A DNA stretch of 64,000 nt from Weissella confusa. GTDB lineage: Bacteria > Bacillota > Bacilli > Lactobacillales > Lactobacillaceae. How positions within the stretch are numbered: the first letter of the stretch is position 1; each line of letters begins with the position of its first letter. Made by a program: the position numbers and the translations under genes. Below the pieces are notes generated by a model. The model did no database searches and had not been told where the DNA came from. It saw only the letters and a program-made list of their open reading frames with translations. The DNA lies in contig JQAY01000007.1 in the NCBI GenBank assembly GCA_001436895.1, forward strand, positions 89,569 through 153,568. Direction: 5' to 3'. Below, piece after piece: positions 9,891 through 18,233 of this stretch.

Positions 9891-10507
9891 TTGCTGTAAA
9901 AGAAGTTATAGACGTTCTGCACGCTGTTTTCATCCCCAACAAAATACAACGTGTCGCCTTGATGAATTTTGGCGTAAGGACCAGGAGAGATAACTAACTT
10001 CTCTTCGTGGGCGATACCAACCAAAGTGGTGCCGGTTTGGTGCCAAAAATTCAGTTCACTCAAAGACTTATCGAATAAAATTGACGGCTCGGTTAGCTCT
10101 AATTCAAAGGGAGTTAACGGGTTGTGCTGCTGATAATGCTGTGATTGATCAACAAAGTGCTGTAAATCTTTACTCAAGGCATCTAAACCGGCTTGTTGGG
10201 CCTTAATTTGCTCTGTAAGAGAGATTTGAAGGTCTTGTAACCCATTAACCTCTGTTTCGCTCTCGACGAACTTTCGGGCCTTCTGGCGGGAAACAACCTT
10301 AGCGCCACTGCCATGCATGGTTTCAACAATGCCTAGGTCACCAAGCACACTAATAGCACGACGGGCCGTTTCGGACGACACACCATATGTCGTGGCCAAA
10401 GTTGAACGGGCGTGAATTTTTTCACCGACCTTGAGTTGGTTAGCGCTAATTTGTTCAGCGATGCGTAATGCAATCACCCGATAGCGAGGCTGCTTTAGTC
10501 CGGCCAT
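9887..10507 (-). CDS. busR: BusR-type transcriptional repressor (GntR HTH + RCK_C)
   Basis: A 206-residue regulator with a GntR-type winged helix (about residues 8-75, core VSSETARRAISVLGDLG), a probable coiled coil (85-125) and a C-terminal RCK_C/TrkA_C domain (about 130-205). This layout is that of BusR of Lactococcus and Streptococcus, a repressor of betaine uptake known from the literature to need cyclic-di-AMP bound by its RCK_C domain. Here it is divergent from an opuA-type betaine transporter, which supports the same role, and a perfect spaced palindrome sits in that promoter. The start ATG has GGAGGGA upstream. The assignment comes from domain order and context; ligand binding is inferred. 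Confidence 0.88.
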   Translation of the reverse strand: MAGLKQPRYRVIALRIAEQISANQLKVGEKIHARSTLATTYGVSSETARRAISVLGDLGIVETMHGSGAKVVSRQKARKFVESETEVNGLQDLQISLTEQIKAQQAGLDALSKDLQHFVDQSQHYQQHNPLTPFELELTEPSILFDKSLSELNFWHQTGTTLVGIAHEEKLVISPGPYAKIHQGDTLYFVGDENSVQNVYNFFYSN

Positions 10508-10669
10508 GATATCCCTCCAAATCTAGAATACGTAATTAAGATAAGCATATCATATTCACTAATAATACGTTAATTAGAGCCTGACATAAATAATTGGTAG
10601 ACCTACTTGTAAGCCTATCAAATTGGGGCGTGTCCCGTTTTTGGTACACGCTGGTCTACATAAACAAAT

Positions 10670-10700
10670 TTGACGCAAGTGACAACTTCATGTTTAAAAT
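10670..10700 (+). promoter_or_regulatory. opuA promoter
   Basis: TTGACG (10670-10675) and TAAAAT (10695-10700), spaced 19 bases. A TG at 10691-10692 may help by giving an extended -10 in a one-base-shifted register. The first operator arm lies inside the spacer. Confidence 0.6.
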
Positions 10701-10713
10701 AGGGTTGTCACTT
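10677..10713 (+). promoter_or_regulatory. Candidate BusR operator
   Basis: AAGTGACAAC (10677-10686) and its exact reverse complement GTTGTCACTT (10704-10713) are separated by 17 bases. One arm sits between -35 and -10, the other at the expected transcription start of opuAA. A bound tetramer would cover the core promoter. From memory, BusR operators are spaced GTGACA/TGTCAC palindromes, which fits. Confidence 0.78.
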
Positions 10714-10758
10714 ATCGAAAGTGAGAGAAATTCGATCAAGTAGGAGGAATATGAAGAT

Positions 10759-11937
10759 ATGGCTAAGGTGGAAATTGAACATCTTACCAAGATTTTTGGA
10801 AAACGCGTTAAGCCGGCCTTGCAAATGGTTCAGCAACAAGCGTCTAAAACAGAAATCTTGAAAAAGACGGGTGCGACAGTTGGGGTCTATGACGCGAACT
10901 TGTCCATCGAAGAAGGAGAAATTTTTGTCATCATGGGATTATCAGGATCGGGTAAGTCAACGCTTATTCGATTGTTGAATCGTTTAATTGAGCCCACATC
11001 AGGGTCAATTAAGATTGATGGTGAAGACATCTCCACAATGTCGAAGGAACAATTGTTGGAAGTGCGACGCAAGAAAATGAGTATGGTCTTTCAAAGTTTT
11101 GGCTTGTTCCCACACCGTACAATTTTAGAGAACACGGAGTATGGTCTTGAGGTGCAAGGTGTGCCAAAGGAAGAACGTCGCGAACGTGCTGAAAAGGCAC
11201 TCGATAATGCCAATTTGTTGGCGTTTAAGGACCAATATCCAAATCAATTGTCAGGTGGGATGCAGCAACGTGTCGGCTTGGCCCGTGCGTTGGCTAATAA
11301 CCCTGAAATCTTATTGATGGATGAGGCTTTCTCAGCACTTGACCCGTTGATTCGTCGTGATATGCAAGATGAATTGTTGGATTTGCAAGCGAATGCTAGT
11401 CAAACAATTATCTTTATTTCCCACGACTTGAACGAGGCCCTACGTATTGGTGATCGTATTGCCATTATGAAGGATGGGCAAATTCAACAAGTCGGTACAG
11501 GAGAGGAAATTTTGACGGCACCGGCTAACGATTATGTCCGTGCGTTTATCGAAGATGTCGACCGTTCAAAGGTGCTAACGGCTGAACGCATTATGATTCC
11601 GCCAATTACCACTAATATTGACGTTGATGGTCCGGCAGTGGCTTTGAAGAAGATGCGTACCGAAGAAGTGAGTGGGTTGGTTGCCGTCGATCGTCGTCGC
11701 CAATTCCAGGGGTTCATTAGCAGTGAAGATGCTTTACGTGCTCGTCGCGAAAACATCGGGTTGCGTGATGTGATGACTGAAATGCCAACGGTTGCCCGTG
11801 ATATGTTGGTCGCCGACATCATGCCATTGATTTATGACGCACCGACACCACTGGCAGTGGTTGACAACGGGCGTTTGCTGGGCGTTATCATTCGTGGTCG
11901 TGTCCTAGAAGCGTTGTCTGAAACGGAGGTGCAATAA
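10759..11937 (+). CDS. opuAA: Glycine betaine ABC transporter, ATP-binding subunit
   Basis: A 392-residue ATPase of the OpuA (BusA) osmoprotectant importer. Walker A is GLSGSGKST (residues 60-68), the signature [15 protein letters not shown] starts at 164 and Walker B is [12 protein letters not shown] (184-195). Two CBS domains fill about residues 270-385. In OpuA these act in ionic-strength sensing, and in some species the CBS region binds cyclic-di-AMP. The first 50 residues include the long insertion between KIFGKR and the ABC core typical of ProV/OpuAA. The start at 10759 is 11 bases after TAGGAGG; an out-of-frame ATG lies nearer. The stop is three bases before opuABC. Confidence 0.94.
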   Translation: MAKVEIEHLTKIFGKRVKPALQMVQQQASKTEILKKTGATVGVYDANLSIEEGEIFVIMGLSGSGKSTLIRLLNRLIEPTSGSIKIDGEDISTMSKEQLLEVRRKKMSMVFQSFGLFPHRTILENTEYGLEVQGVPKEERRERAEKALDNANLLAFKDQYPNQLSGGMQQRVGLARALANNPEILLMDEAFSALDPLIRRDMQDELLDLQANASQTIIFISHDLNEALRIGDRIAIMKDGQIQQVGTGEEILTAPANDYVRAFIEDVDRSKVLTAERIMIPPITTNIDVDGPAVALKKMRTEEVSGLVAVDRRRQFQGFISSEDALRARRENIGLRDVMTEMPTVARDMLVADIMPLIYDAPTPLAVVDNGRLLGVIIRGRVLEALSETEVQ

Positions 11938-11940
11938 CCG

Positions 11941-13662
11941 ATGAATACAGTGTTAATAAGTAAATTACCAATTGCAAATTGGGTTGAGTCAGCCGTAAAT
12001 TGGTTAACAACTACTTTAAGTGGGTTCTTTAATGTCATTCAGGATGGTGGAACTCACTTAATGAACGGCATTACTAACGGCTTAACGGCTATGCCAAGCT
12101 GGATGGTTATCATCGGCTTGACAGTATTTGCCATACTAGTGTGTGGCAAGAAGTGGGGCTTCCCGTTGTTTACCTTCTTAGGACTGCTCCTGATTGCCAA
12201 CCAAAATTTGTGGTCAGATTTGATGAGCACCTTTACGTTGGTCTTGGTATCTAGTTTGGTCTCAATCATTATTGGTGTGCCATTAGGTATCTGGATGGCC
12301 AAGAAGGAAACGGTTGCTAAGATTGTTCAACCGGTTTTGGACTTTATGCAAACCATGCCTGGTTTCGTTTATTTGATTCCAGCGGTTGCTTTCTTTGGTA
12401 TCGGGGTGGTGCCTGGTGTTTTCGCTTCCGTGATTTTTGCGTTACCACCAACTGTTCGAATGTCTAACTTGGGTATTCGCCAAGTGCCAAAGGATTTGGT
12501 TGAAGCGGCAGATTCTTATGGATCAACGCCTAAGCAAAAGTTGTTTAAGCTTGAATTACCATTGGCAACAAATACGATTTTGGCCGGTGTGAACCAAACG
12601 ATTATGTTGGCCTTGTCAATGGTTGTGATTGCGTCAATGATTGGTGCGCCAGGACTTGGTCGTGGTGTCTTGTCGGCCGTACAAAACGCGGATGTTGGTA
12701 AGGGGTTCGTGAATGGTTTGGCTTTGGTTATCTTGGCCATCATCATTGATCGCTTCACGCAAAAATTGAACGTCAAGCCGGCTGACAAGCAACCAACCTC
12801 AAAGCACCACTGGAAGATGTGGACGGCGATTGTAGTCGCTGTGGCGATGGTCGGTTCAGGTGTTGTGAACACCTTTGCCAATGGTAAGAAGGCTGAAGAT
12901 ACATTGAACTTGGTGTATGTGCAATGGGACTCAGAAGTTGCATCAAGTAACGTGTTGGCTGAAGCAATGCGTCAACACGGTTATAGCGTTAATTTGACGC
13001 CGCTTGATAATTCAATCATGTGGCAGTCAGTTGCTAATGGTCAAGCGGATGCATCAGTGTCTGCTTGGTTGCCTAATACGCACGCTGCACAATATAAGAA
13101 ATACAAGTCACAAATTGACATGCTAGGCCCAAACTTGACCGGTGCTAAGACTGGTTTGGTTGTGCCAGCGTACATGGATGTTGATAGCATTAGTGATTTA
13201 ACGACACAGGCCAATAAGACAGTAACCGGTATCGAACCTGGTGCGGGTGTTACCAACGCCGCTGAAAAGGCGATGGCTGACTATGGTTTGACCAACAATG
13301 GCTGGAAGCTAACGCCGTCATCATCAGGTGCCATGACTGTGGCACTTGGTAAGGCGATTAAGGCTAAGCAAGATATCGTCGTGACGGGTTGGACACCGCA
13401 CTGGATGTTCCAAAAGTATGATTTGAAGTACTTGTCTGATCCGAAGGGGTCATTTGGTAAGTCAGAATCAATCAATACGTTCACGCGCAAGGGTCTTAAG
13501 GCGGATAAGCCAAAGGCCTACCGTGTGTTAGATAAGTTTAAGTGGGATGAGCAAGACATGGAGTCAGTCATGTTAGCCATCCAAAACGGCAAGTCACCTG
13601 AGACGGCAGCCAAGGATTGGATTGCTGATCACCAAAAGCAGGTTGATAGCTGGTTTAAGTAA
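11941..13662 (+). CDS. opuABC: Glycine betaine ABC transporter, fused permease and substrate-binding protein
   Basis: A 573-residue fusion. Residues 1 to about 285 form the membrane permease, with the coupling region around KDLVEAADSYGSTPKQKL and several hydrophobic helices. A further membrane helix (about 296-315, WTAIVVAVAMVGSGVV) anchors the extracellular binding domain (about 320-573). That domain starts LVYVQWDSEVASSNVL and keeps Trp residues suited to an aromatic betaine cage, for example in SVSAWLP and VVTGWTPHWM. The fusion is the OpuABC form known from Lactococcus. The GGAGGTG box lies within the end of opuAA, so translation is probably coupled. A terminator follows. Confidence 0.94.
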   Translation: MNTVLISKLPIANWVESAVNWLTTTLSGFFNVIQDGGTHLMNGITNGLTAMPSWMVIIGLTVFAILVCGKKWGFPLFTFLGLLLIANQNLWSDLMSTFTLVLVSSLVSIIIGVPLGIWMAKKETVAKIVQPVLDFMQTMPGFVYLIPAVAFFGIGVVPGVFASVIFALPPTVRMSNLGIRQVPKDLVEAADSYGSTPKQKLFKLELPLATNTILAGVNQTIMLALSMVVIASMIGAPGLGRGVLSAVQNADVGKGFVNGLALVILAIIIDRFTQKLNVKPADKQPTSKHHWKMWTAIVVAVAMVGSGVVNTFANGKKAEDTLNLVYVQWDSEVASSNVLAEAMRQHGYSVNLTPLDNSIMWQSVANGQADASVSAWLPNTHAAQYKKYKSQIDMLGPNLTGAKTGLVVPAYMDVDSISDLTTQANKTVTGIEPGAGVTNAAEKAMADYGLTNNGWKLTPSSSGAMTVALGKAIKAKQDIVVTGWTPHWMFQKYDLKYLSDPKGSFGKSESINTFTRKGLKADKPKAYRVLDKFKWDEQDMESVMLAIQNGKSPETAAKDWIADHQKQVDSWFK

Positions 13663-13678
13663 ATAGCATTAATAAGAG

Positions 13679-13706
13679 CGTCCGAGAGAAATCTCGGACG
13701 TTTTTT
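13679..13706 (+). terminator. Terminator of opuAA-opuABC
   Basis: CGTCCGAGA pairs with TCTCGGACG across a GAAA loop, then six T. Confidence 0.92.
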
Positions 13707-13728
13707 GAATTTCTTTTTCGAAAAAGGT

Positions 13729-13756
13729 TTGACTATTTTGTGAAGTTTGTTACTAT
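13729..13756 (+). promoter_or_regulatory. nox promoter with extended -10
   Basis: TTGACT (13729-13734), a 16-base spacer and TACTAT (13751-13756), preceded by TG one base upstream. The predicted start near 13763 leaves a 5' leader of about 155 bases. Confidence 0.72.
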
Positions 13757-13771
13757 TAGTTTGTGCAATAC

Positions 13772-13900
13772 CTAATTATCGGACAAGAATTAGCCATTAA
13801 AAGGAACATGTGTGTGTTTCTTTTGCGAAACAACGGGGTCGCGACCTATTGTGAAGTTATTGTTTAATGGCTGGTTTGCAAATGCACAAGGGAAAGCAAA
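13772..13900 (+). other. Structured 5' leader of nox
   Basis: Within the leader I see four pairings. CTAATT/AATTAG is at 13772-13793. A perfect 10-bp pairing, AGCCATTAAA (13792-13801) with TTTAATGGCT (13863-13872), encloses TGTTTC/GAAACA (13814-13831) and the palindrome GGTCGCGACC. TTTGC/GCAAA lies after position 13874, just before the ribosome binding site. The first hairpin and the long-range stem share two bases, so they may compete. No T-run is present, so control, if any, would be on translation or stability. I do not recognise a known riboswitch class. Confidence 0.5.
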
Positions 13901-13917
13901 ATAAGGGGAATCATAAC

Positions 13918-15255
13918 ATGAAAATTGCAATTATCGGTAGTACACACGCAGGCACGTTTTCAGCCACGCAAATCAAGAAGCTGCACCCAGATGCAGATAT
14001 TACGGTTTATGAGCAACATACGACGGTTTCATTTTTGTCATGTGGTATCGCACTTTGGCTAGGAAACCACGTGTCAGACGAGCAACGTATGTTTTATGAA
14101 TCACCAGAGTCAATGACGGCTCAAGGCATTACGATGAAGATGCAACACCAAGTGGTTGAAGCTGATTTGAATATCAAGCAAATTCGTGCGAAGAACCTGG
14201 TGACGGATGAAATCACAACTGAGACGTTCGACAAGATTGTGATTACGACGGGATCAAAGCCTTTAGTACCAAATATTCCAGGTATTCACAGTGATCGTGT
14301 TTATTACGCGAAGTCATGGGAAGATGCTAACCGGATTAAAGATGTTGCTGATGGGTTGAAGTGCGTTGTTGTTATCGGTGCTGGCTACATTGGTGCTGAA
14401 ATTGCGGAACAATTCTCAGTGACCGGTAAGGAAGTGACATTGGTTGATGGTCTTGACCGTGTGTTGCCGAAAAACTTTAGTCCGGTTATGACAGACCGTC
14501 TTGAAGCGGCGTTTGTTGAACACGGTGTAACGTTGGCGTTGGGACAACGCGTGGCAGCGTTTGAAGAGTTGCCAGATGGTGGCATCCGGGTTGTGACGGA
14601 CAAGGGCGCGTACGAAGCTGATATCGCTGTGCTTGGTATCGGGTTCCTGCCGAATACGGATTTGTTCCGAGGCCAAGTTGAGATGTTACCAAACGGCGCC
14701 ATTAAGACCAACGAATATATGGAAACGAGTGTGCCTGATGTATATGCAGCTGGGGATGCCACGACAGTCTTCTATAACCCAACTGAGGCAGTCGATTACA
14801 TTCCATTAGCAACCAATGCCATTCGTCAAGGTATGTTAGTTGCCCGTAATATTGATGGTCATAACTTGGCGTACACAGGGACACAAGGTACGTCAGCAGT
14901 TGAACTTTACGGCTTTGCAATGGCGGGGACCGGCTTGAATAAAGCGAGTGCGGCAGCACGTGGCATTGAAGTGGAAGAAACCGTTTATGAGGAAGATTAC
15001 CGACCTGATTTCATGCTTTCAACAACTAAGGTCTTATCAACGCTGACGTGGGATAAGGCGACACGCCGTGTACTAGGAGCGGCCTTTATGTCAGAACATG
15101 ACATTTCTCAGGCAGCGAACGTTGTGTCACTAGCTATTCAAAACAAAATGACGATTGATGACCTGGCGATGGCCGATTTCTTCTTCCAACCAAACTTCAC
15201 GCAACCGGTTAATTTCGTTGGTGCGACTGCGTTGAAAGCGGTTAATGAAAATTAA
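13918..15255 (+). CDS. nox: NADH oxidase (water-forming type)
   Basis: A 445-residue flavoprotein of the pyridine nucleotide-disulfide oxidoreductase family. It reduces O2 with NADH and regenerates NAD+, which lets heterofermenters gain energy in air. The N-terminal FAD site begins MKIAIIGSTHAG. His10 and the single redox Cys42 in SFLSCGIALW match the pattern of H2O-forming Nox enzymes. The NADH-binding fold is seen in VVVIGAGYIGAEIAE, and the second FAD motif in VPDVYAAGDA. The ATG at 13918 has AAGGGGA upstream; an earlier in-frame ATG at 13867 has no ribosome binding site. CoA-disulfide reductase is the alternative in this family. Confidence 0.9.
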   Translation: MKIAIIGSTHAGTFSATQIKKLHPDADITVYEQHTTVSFLSCGIALWLGNHVSDEQRMFYESPESMTAQGITMKMQHQVVEADLNIKQIRAKNLVTDEITTETFDKIVITTGSKPLVPNIPGIHSDRVYYAKSWEDANRIKDVADGLKCVVVIGAGYIGAEIAEQFSVTGKEVTLVDGLDRVLPKNFSPVMTDRLEAAFVEHGVTLALGQRVAAFEELPDGGIRVVTDKGAYEADIAVLGIGFLPNTDLFRGQVEMLPNGAIKTNEYMETSVPDVYAAGDATTVFYNPTEAVDYIPLATNAIRQGMLVARNIDGHNLAYTGTQGTSAVELYGFAMAGTGLNKASAAARGIEVEETVYEEDYRPDFMLSTTKVLSTLTWDKATRRVLGAAFMSEHDISQAANVVSLAIQNKMTIDDLAMADFFFQPNFTQPVNFVGATALKAVNEN

Positions 15256-15268
15256 TTCTAAAAAAGCG

Positions 15269-15297
15269 TTGACATCAAAATGAGAAAACGCTAATAT
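15269..15297 (+). promoter_or_regulatory. Promoter of the T-box metQ-msrA unit
   Basis: TTGACA (15269-15274), 17 bases, TAATAT (15292-15297). A TATAAT three bases further on would give a 20-base spacer. Confidence 0.7.
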
Positions 15298-15303
15298 AAT
15301 GCT

Positions 15304-15635
15304 CATAAAGAAAAAACGACAGTTAAAAACAAAGTGATCAGGAAAGTAATGATTGATTCAAAGTCTAGAGAGTATCGGGTCGGTGTGACGGTACGTGCGA
15401 ATTAATGATGAAAATGGCCTGTGATTGGGTGGCATGAGCAGCAAGTCTGTAAATACCACACGGATTGGTCTCCGTTACCAGACACGCGTATCGACACAGC
15501 ATCATCTCGCTCCCTGTCTGCACGTTGTGAGTTCATGTCGGGTGACTGGCATGATGAAGGTAGAATGGTATCACGGTAAGTCCGTTTCTATATCTAGCCC
15601 TATTTTAGGGTGATGTATAGAAACGGGCTTTTTTG
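15304..15635 (+). promoter_or_regulatory. T-box leader, probably methionine-specific
   Basis: A long untranslated leader containing a T-box-like segment (15557-15576, core TGGTATCACGG) just before a terminator. GATCAGG near 15333 can pair with CCTG...ATT near 15418-15427 to close a stem I. Inside it are an AGAGAG K-turn-type motif, a CGGTGTGA apical-type loop and a specifier-loop-like GAATTA directly followed by ATG (15405-15407). A Met codon there, and the metQ-msrA genes downstream, point to uncharged tRNA-Met as the signal. The T-box call is firm; the specifier codon is inferred. Confidence 0.85.
15579..15635 (+). terminator. T-box attenuator terminator
   Basis: AGTCCGTTTCTATA (15579-15592) pairs with TATAGAAACGGGCT (15616-15629) with one G-U pair, enclosing a small CCCTATTTTAGGG hairpin, followed by TTTTTT. 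The 5' arm begins just after the T-box sequence, so an antiterminator can compete. Confidence 0.9.
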
Positions 15636-15666
15636 TTTAAAGCTGAGGTTTATGGAGGATATGAAA

Positions 15667-16509
15667 ATGGGAATTTCAAAGAAGCAGGTTGTATTGGGAA
15701 CGGTTGTTGCAGTGGCAGGATTGGCGGTATTTGCTAATCAACCACATGATGTGTCTGCAGCTTCAAAGGAAAAGACGGTAACGGTTGGTTTGGTGGGTGA
15801 CTCTGACCGTCAATTGTGGGAATACGTTAAAAAAGATGCAGCCAAGAAGTACGGCATTGATATTAAGCTAAAGTTGTTCACGGACTATATCAAGCCAAAC
15901 CAAGCATTGGTCGACAAGTCGATCGATTTGAATGCCTTCCAAACAATTAATTACTTCGATGTCCAGAACAAGAATTTTAAGGGTAAGTTGGTAAGCGTCG
16001 GCAAGACCTATGTGACACCAATTCGCATTTATTCAGATAACCACAAGACTTTGGCTGATTTGCCAAAGGGCGGTACAATCGTCGTACCAAACGACCCTTC
16101 AAACGAAAAGCGCGCATTGGATGTGCTTGAAGCAGCCGGTTTGATTAAGTACAACCACGACGTGAAGTTGCCAAGCGCGCAGGATATTACTGAGAACAAG
16201 AAAGATTTCAAGATTAAAGAAGTCGCATCTGATCAAGCAGCGTCTGCTTTGAAGAGTGCTGACGCTGCGGTTGTGAACACTAACTATGCGCTGGATGCTA
16301 AGTTGGACATCGACAAGGCGTTGTACGTCGAGCCAGTTAACAAGGCTAACAAGGGCTACATCAACATTATTGCAGCACGTAAGGGAACGCAAAACAAGAA
16401 GATTTACAAGCAAGTTGTAAAGGCTTACCAAACTGAATCAACTAAGAAGCACATGAAGCAACTATATGGTTCAGCTGAAATTGCTGCTTGGGACATCAAG
16501 TTGAAGTAA
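15667..16509 (+). CDS. metQ: MetQ/NlpA-family substrate-binding protein without lipobox
   Basis: A 280-residue extracytoplasmic binding protein of the MetQ/NlpA family, expected to bind methionine for an ABC importer. The N-terminus has a positively charged start, a hydrophobic stretch (VVLGTVVAVAGLAVFA) and VSAAS, a signal peptidase I-type site. The family core begins TVTVGLVGDSDRQLWEYV. Unusually there is no cysteine in the whole protein, so it cannot be a lipoprotein as MetQ usually is. No metN or metI lies next to it. The ATG at 15667 is eight bases after GGAGGA. It is controlled by the T-box leader and probably co-transcribed with msrA, 27 bases on. Confidence 0.85.
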   Translation: MGISKKQVVLGTVVAVAGLAVFANQPHDVSAASKEKTVTVGLVGDSDRQLWEYVKKDAAKKYGIDIKLKLFTDYIKPNQALVDKSIDLNAFQTINYFDVQNKNFKGKLVSVGKTYVTPIRIYSDNHKTLADLPKGGTIVVPNDPSNEKRALDVLEAAGLIKYNHDVKLPSAQDITENKKDFKIKEVASDQAASALKSADAAVVNTNYALDAKLDIDKALYVEPVNKANKGYINIIAARKGTQNKKIYKQVVKAYQTESTKKHMKQLYGSAEIAAWDIKLK

Positions 16510-16536
16510 TGCATTAAAAATTAGGGGGGATTTATT

Positions 16537-17061
16537 ATGGCAGAACAAACAGCAATTTTCGCTGGCGGATGTTTTTGGTGCATGGTGCAACCATTTGAAA
16601 CTTTACCGGGCATCAAGCTGGTCCGGTCGGGTTATACGGGTGGGTTTAAAGACAATCCAACATACGAAGAAGTTAAAGCCCATGAAACTGGGCATACTGA
16701 GGCAGTCAAAATTTGGTTTGATGATGAAGTGGTGTCCTATGATGACCTGGTCGCGCTGTACTGGCAAACTGCGGATCCAACAGATGCGATGGGACAATTC
16801 CAAGATCGTGGTGACAATTATCGACCAGTAATTTTCGTTAATTCAGATGAACAACGGGCAGTTGCTGAAGCGTCGAAAGCACAACTGCAGGCATCAGGTA
16901 TTTTTGGGGATGATGCTATTGTCACAACGGTTGAAGAGGCAACGACTTTCTGGGAAGCTGAGGAATATCACCAAGACTTCTATAAGAAACATGCCGATGT
17001 CTACGCAGAAGAAAAACAAGCGCGTGACGCCTACAAGGAAACATACTGGGGCGTTAAATAA
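16537..17061 (+). CDS. msrA: Peptide methionine sulfoxide reductase A
   Basis: A 174-residue enzyme that reduces methionine-S-sulfoxide in proteins and as free amino acid, using thioredoxin. The catalytic GCFWC motif is at residues 11-15 with Cys12 as nucleophile. The family segments SGYTGG, GHTEAV and YHQDFY are present. No obvious C-terminal recycling cysteine is seen; Cys15 may serve. It follows metQ with no terminator between, so the T-box should also control it, joining methionine uptake and repair. A GGGGGGA ribosome binding site precedes the ATG. Confidence 0.95.
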   Translation: MAEQTAIFAGGCFWCMVQPFETLPGIKLVRSGYTGGFKDNPTYEEVKAHETGHTEAVKIWFDDEVVSYDDLVALYWQTADPTDAMGQFQDRGDNYRPVIFVNSDEQRAVAEASKAQLQASGIFGDDAIVTTVEEATTFWEAEEYHQDFYKKHADVYAEEKQARDAYKETYWGVK

Positions 17062-17068
17062 TGATTGT

Positions 17069-17097
17069 AACCAGAACTGTAGTGGTTCTGGTTTTTT
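17069..17097 (+). terminator. Terminator of metQ-msrA
   Basis: AACCAGAAC pairs with GTTCTGGTT across seven bases, followed by TTTT. Confidence 0.88.
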
Positions 17098-17195
17098 ATA
17101 TGCATAAAAATCGACCATTTTGTGACCGGTACACTATTTAGGCTGACGAGGTGTATTTATTTTTGTATACTAATTAATGACAAAAAGAAAGAGAG

Positions 17196-18152
17196 ATGGC
17201 AAAAAAGATGCATTACACGTTTTTTGTCAATCCGGCAGCGCGTTCTGGAAAATCCATGGTTGTCTGGGGAGAGGTTGAGCAATTCTTGAAAAGTACCGGA
17301 GTGGCATTTGATAGCCGTCTATCAACAGCTCCAGGAGAATTGCGTAAATGGGCATATCAATATGCCAAATATGAAGATTCGGCTGATCGACAATTGGTTG
17401 TTGTCGGTGGTGACGGATCACTAAATGAAGTTATCAACGGCTTGCTTGCTTTTGATACAAAAAGAAGTATCCCATTGGCTTATATTCCAGCGGGCTCAGG
17501 AAACGATTTTGCACGTGCTCACGGTATCACAGGGACGCCTGTAGAAATGATGCAAACGATTTTGACAAAAGTTGACGCTGGTGAGCCAAAATCAATTGAT
17601 ATTGGCGAATACATGGATGCCGTTAAACGTGAACGTCGTTTCTTCCTGAATAATGTTGGGATTGGATTTGATGCGACGACGGTTGAAATTGCCAATAATT
17701 CACGCATTAAAAATATCCTCAATAAATTGAAGCTTGGTAAAGCAACCTATGGTGTCGCGTTGATTGAAGCTTTGTCACGACAGGATCGTTTTCCAGTTGA
17801 AATAATTGCCAACGGTCGTAAGTTTTACACGCCGCGCGGGTACTTGTTGACGGTTTCTAATCACCCGTATTTCGGTGGCGGTGTGAAAATTATGCCAGAC
17901 GCAGATCCAACTGACGGTAAAATTGACTTGATCATGATCGAGCGCCCACAATTTTTCATGAAAATTTTGTGGTTGCTGGTTCAATTAGTACGTGGTCGTC
18001 ATTACAACTATTCAGAAGTGCATCGCTTTACCGCAGCGTCAATTCGTGTCCGGACATCACGTTTAGAATTTGGGCATGCAGATGGTGAAGAACTTGGTTC
18101 GCGTGCCTATGATTTGATGGTGACAACACGTCCGTATCCATTTTGGCTATAA
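17196..18152 (+). CDS. dagK: Diacylglycerol kinase family lipid kinase
   Basis: A 318-residue soluble lipid kinase of the DagK/YegS family, which recycles diacylglycerol (from lipoteichoic acid synthesis) to phosphatidic acid. The catalytic-domain motifs are NPAARSGK near the start, VVGGDGSLNEV with the conserved GGDG, and IPAGSGNDFAR. The C-terminal beta-sandwich follows. The ATG at 17196 has a purine-rich AAAGAAAGAGAG upstream. A TATACT box lies at 17166-17171. Undecaprenol or other lipid substrates cannot be excluded from sequence alone. Confidence 0.9.
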   Translation: MAKKMHYTFFVNPAARSGKSMVVWGEVEQFLKSTGVAFDSRLSTAPGELRKWAYQYAKYEDSADRQLVVVGGDGSLNEVINGLLAFDTKRSIPLAYIPAGSGNDFARAHGITGTPVEMMQTILTKVDAGEPKSIDIGEYMDAVKRERRFFLNNVGIGFDATTVEIANNSRIKNILNKLKLGKATYGVALIEALSRQDRFPVEIIANGRKFYTPRGYLLTVSNHPYFGGGVKIMPDADPTDGKIDLIMIERPQFFMKILWLLVQLVRGRHYNYSEVHRFTAASIRVRTSRLEFGHADGEELGSRAYDLMVTTRPYPFWL

Positions 18153-18162
18153 TATTTTTTCT

Positions 18163-18192
18163 AAAGCATTGGTCTTGTACTGATGCTTTTTT
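18163..18192 (+). terminator. Terminator of dagK
   Basis: AAAGCAT (18163-18169) pairs with ATGCTTT (18183-18189) across 13 bases and runs into TTTT. The T-run touches the extended -10 of the next gene. Confidence 0.65.
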
Positions 18193-18200
18193 GGTATACT
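18192..18200 (+). promoter_or_regulatory. Extended -10 promoter of the HAD gene
   Basis: TGGTATACT, an extended -10 box 33 bases before the start codon; no convincing -35 is seen. Confidence 0.6.
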
Positions 18201-18233
18201 GAGTTTAAATAACTAGTAGAAGCGAGGCAAAAC

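Noticed and set aside
13867..13917. Upstream in-frame ATG that would add 17 residues to Nox
   Set aside because: No ribosome binding site, and the extension would precede the FAD-binding strand that normally begins the protein; the ATG lies in the 3' arm of the leader stem.
15282..15295. Possible cre site in the metQ T-box promoter
   Set aside because: Only about 12 of 14 positions match and one of the mismatches is in the conserved terminal CA, so it is probably chance in an AT-rich promoter.
15425..15613. 62-residue open frame upstream of metQ
   Set aside because: It lies within the T-box leader and ends in the terminator; the RNA features explain the region and there is no ribosome binding site.
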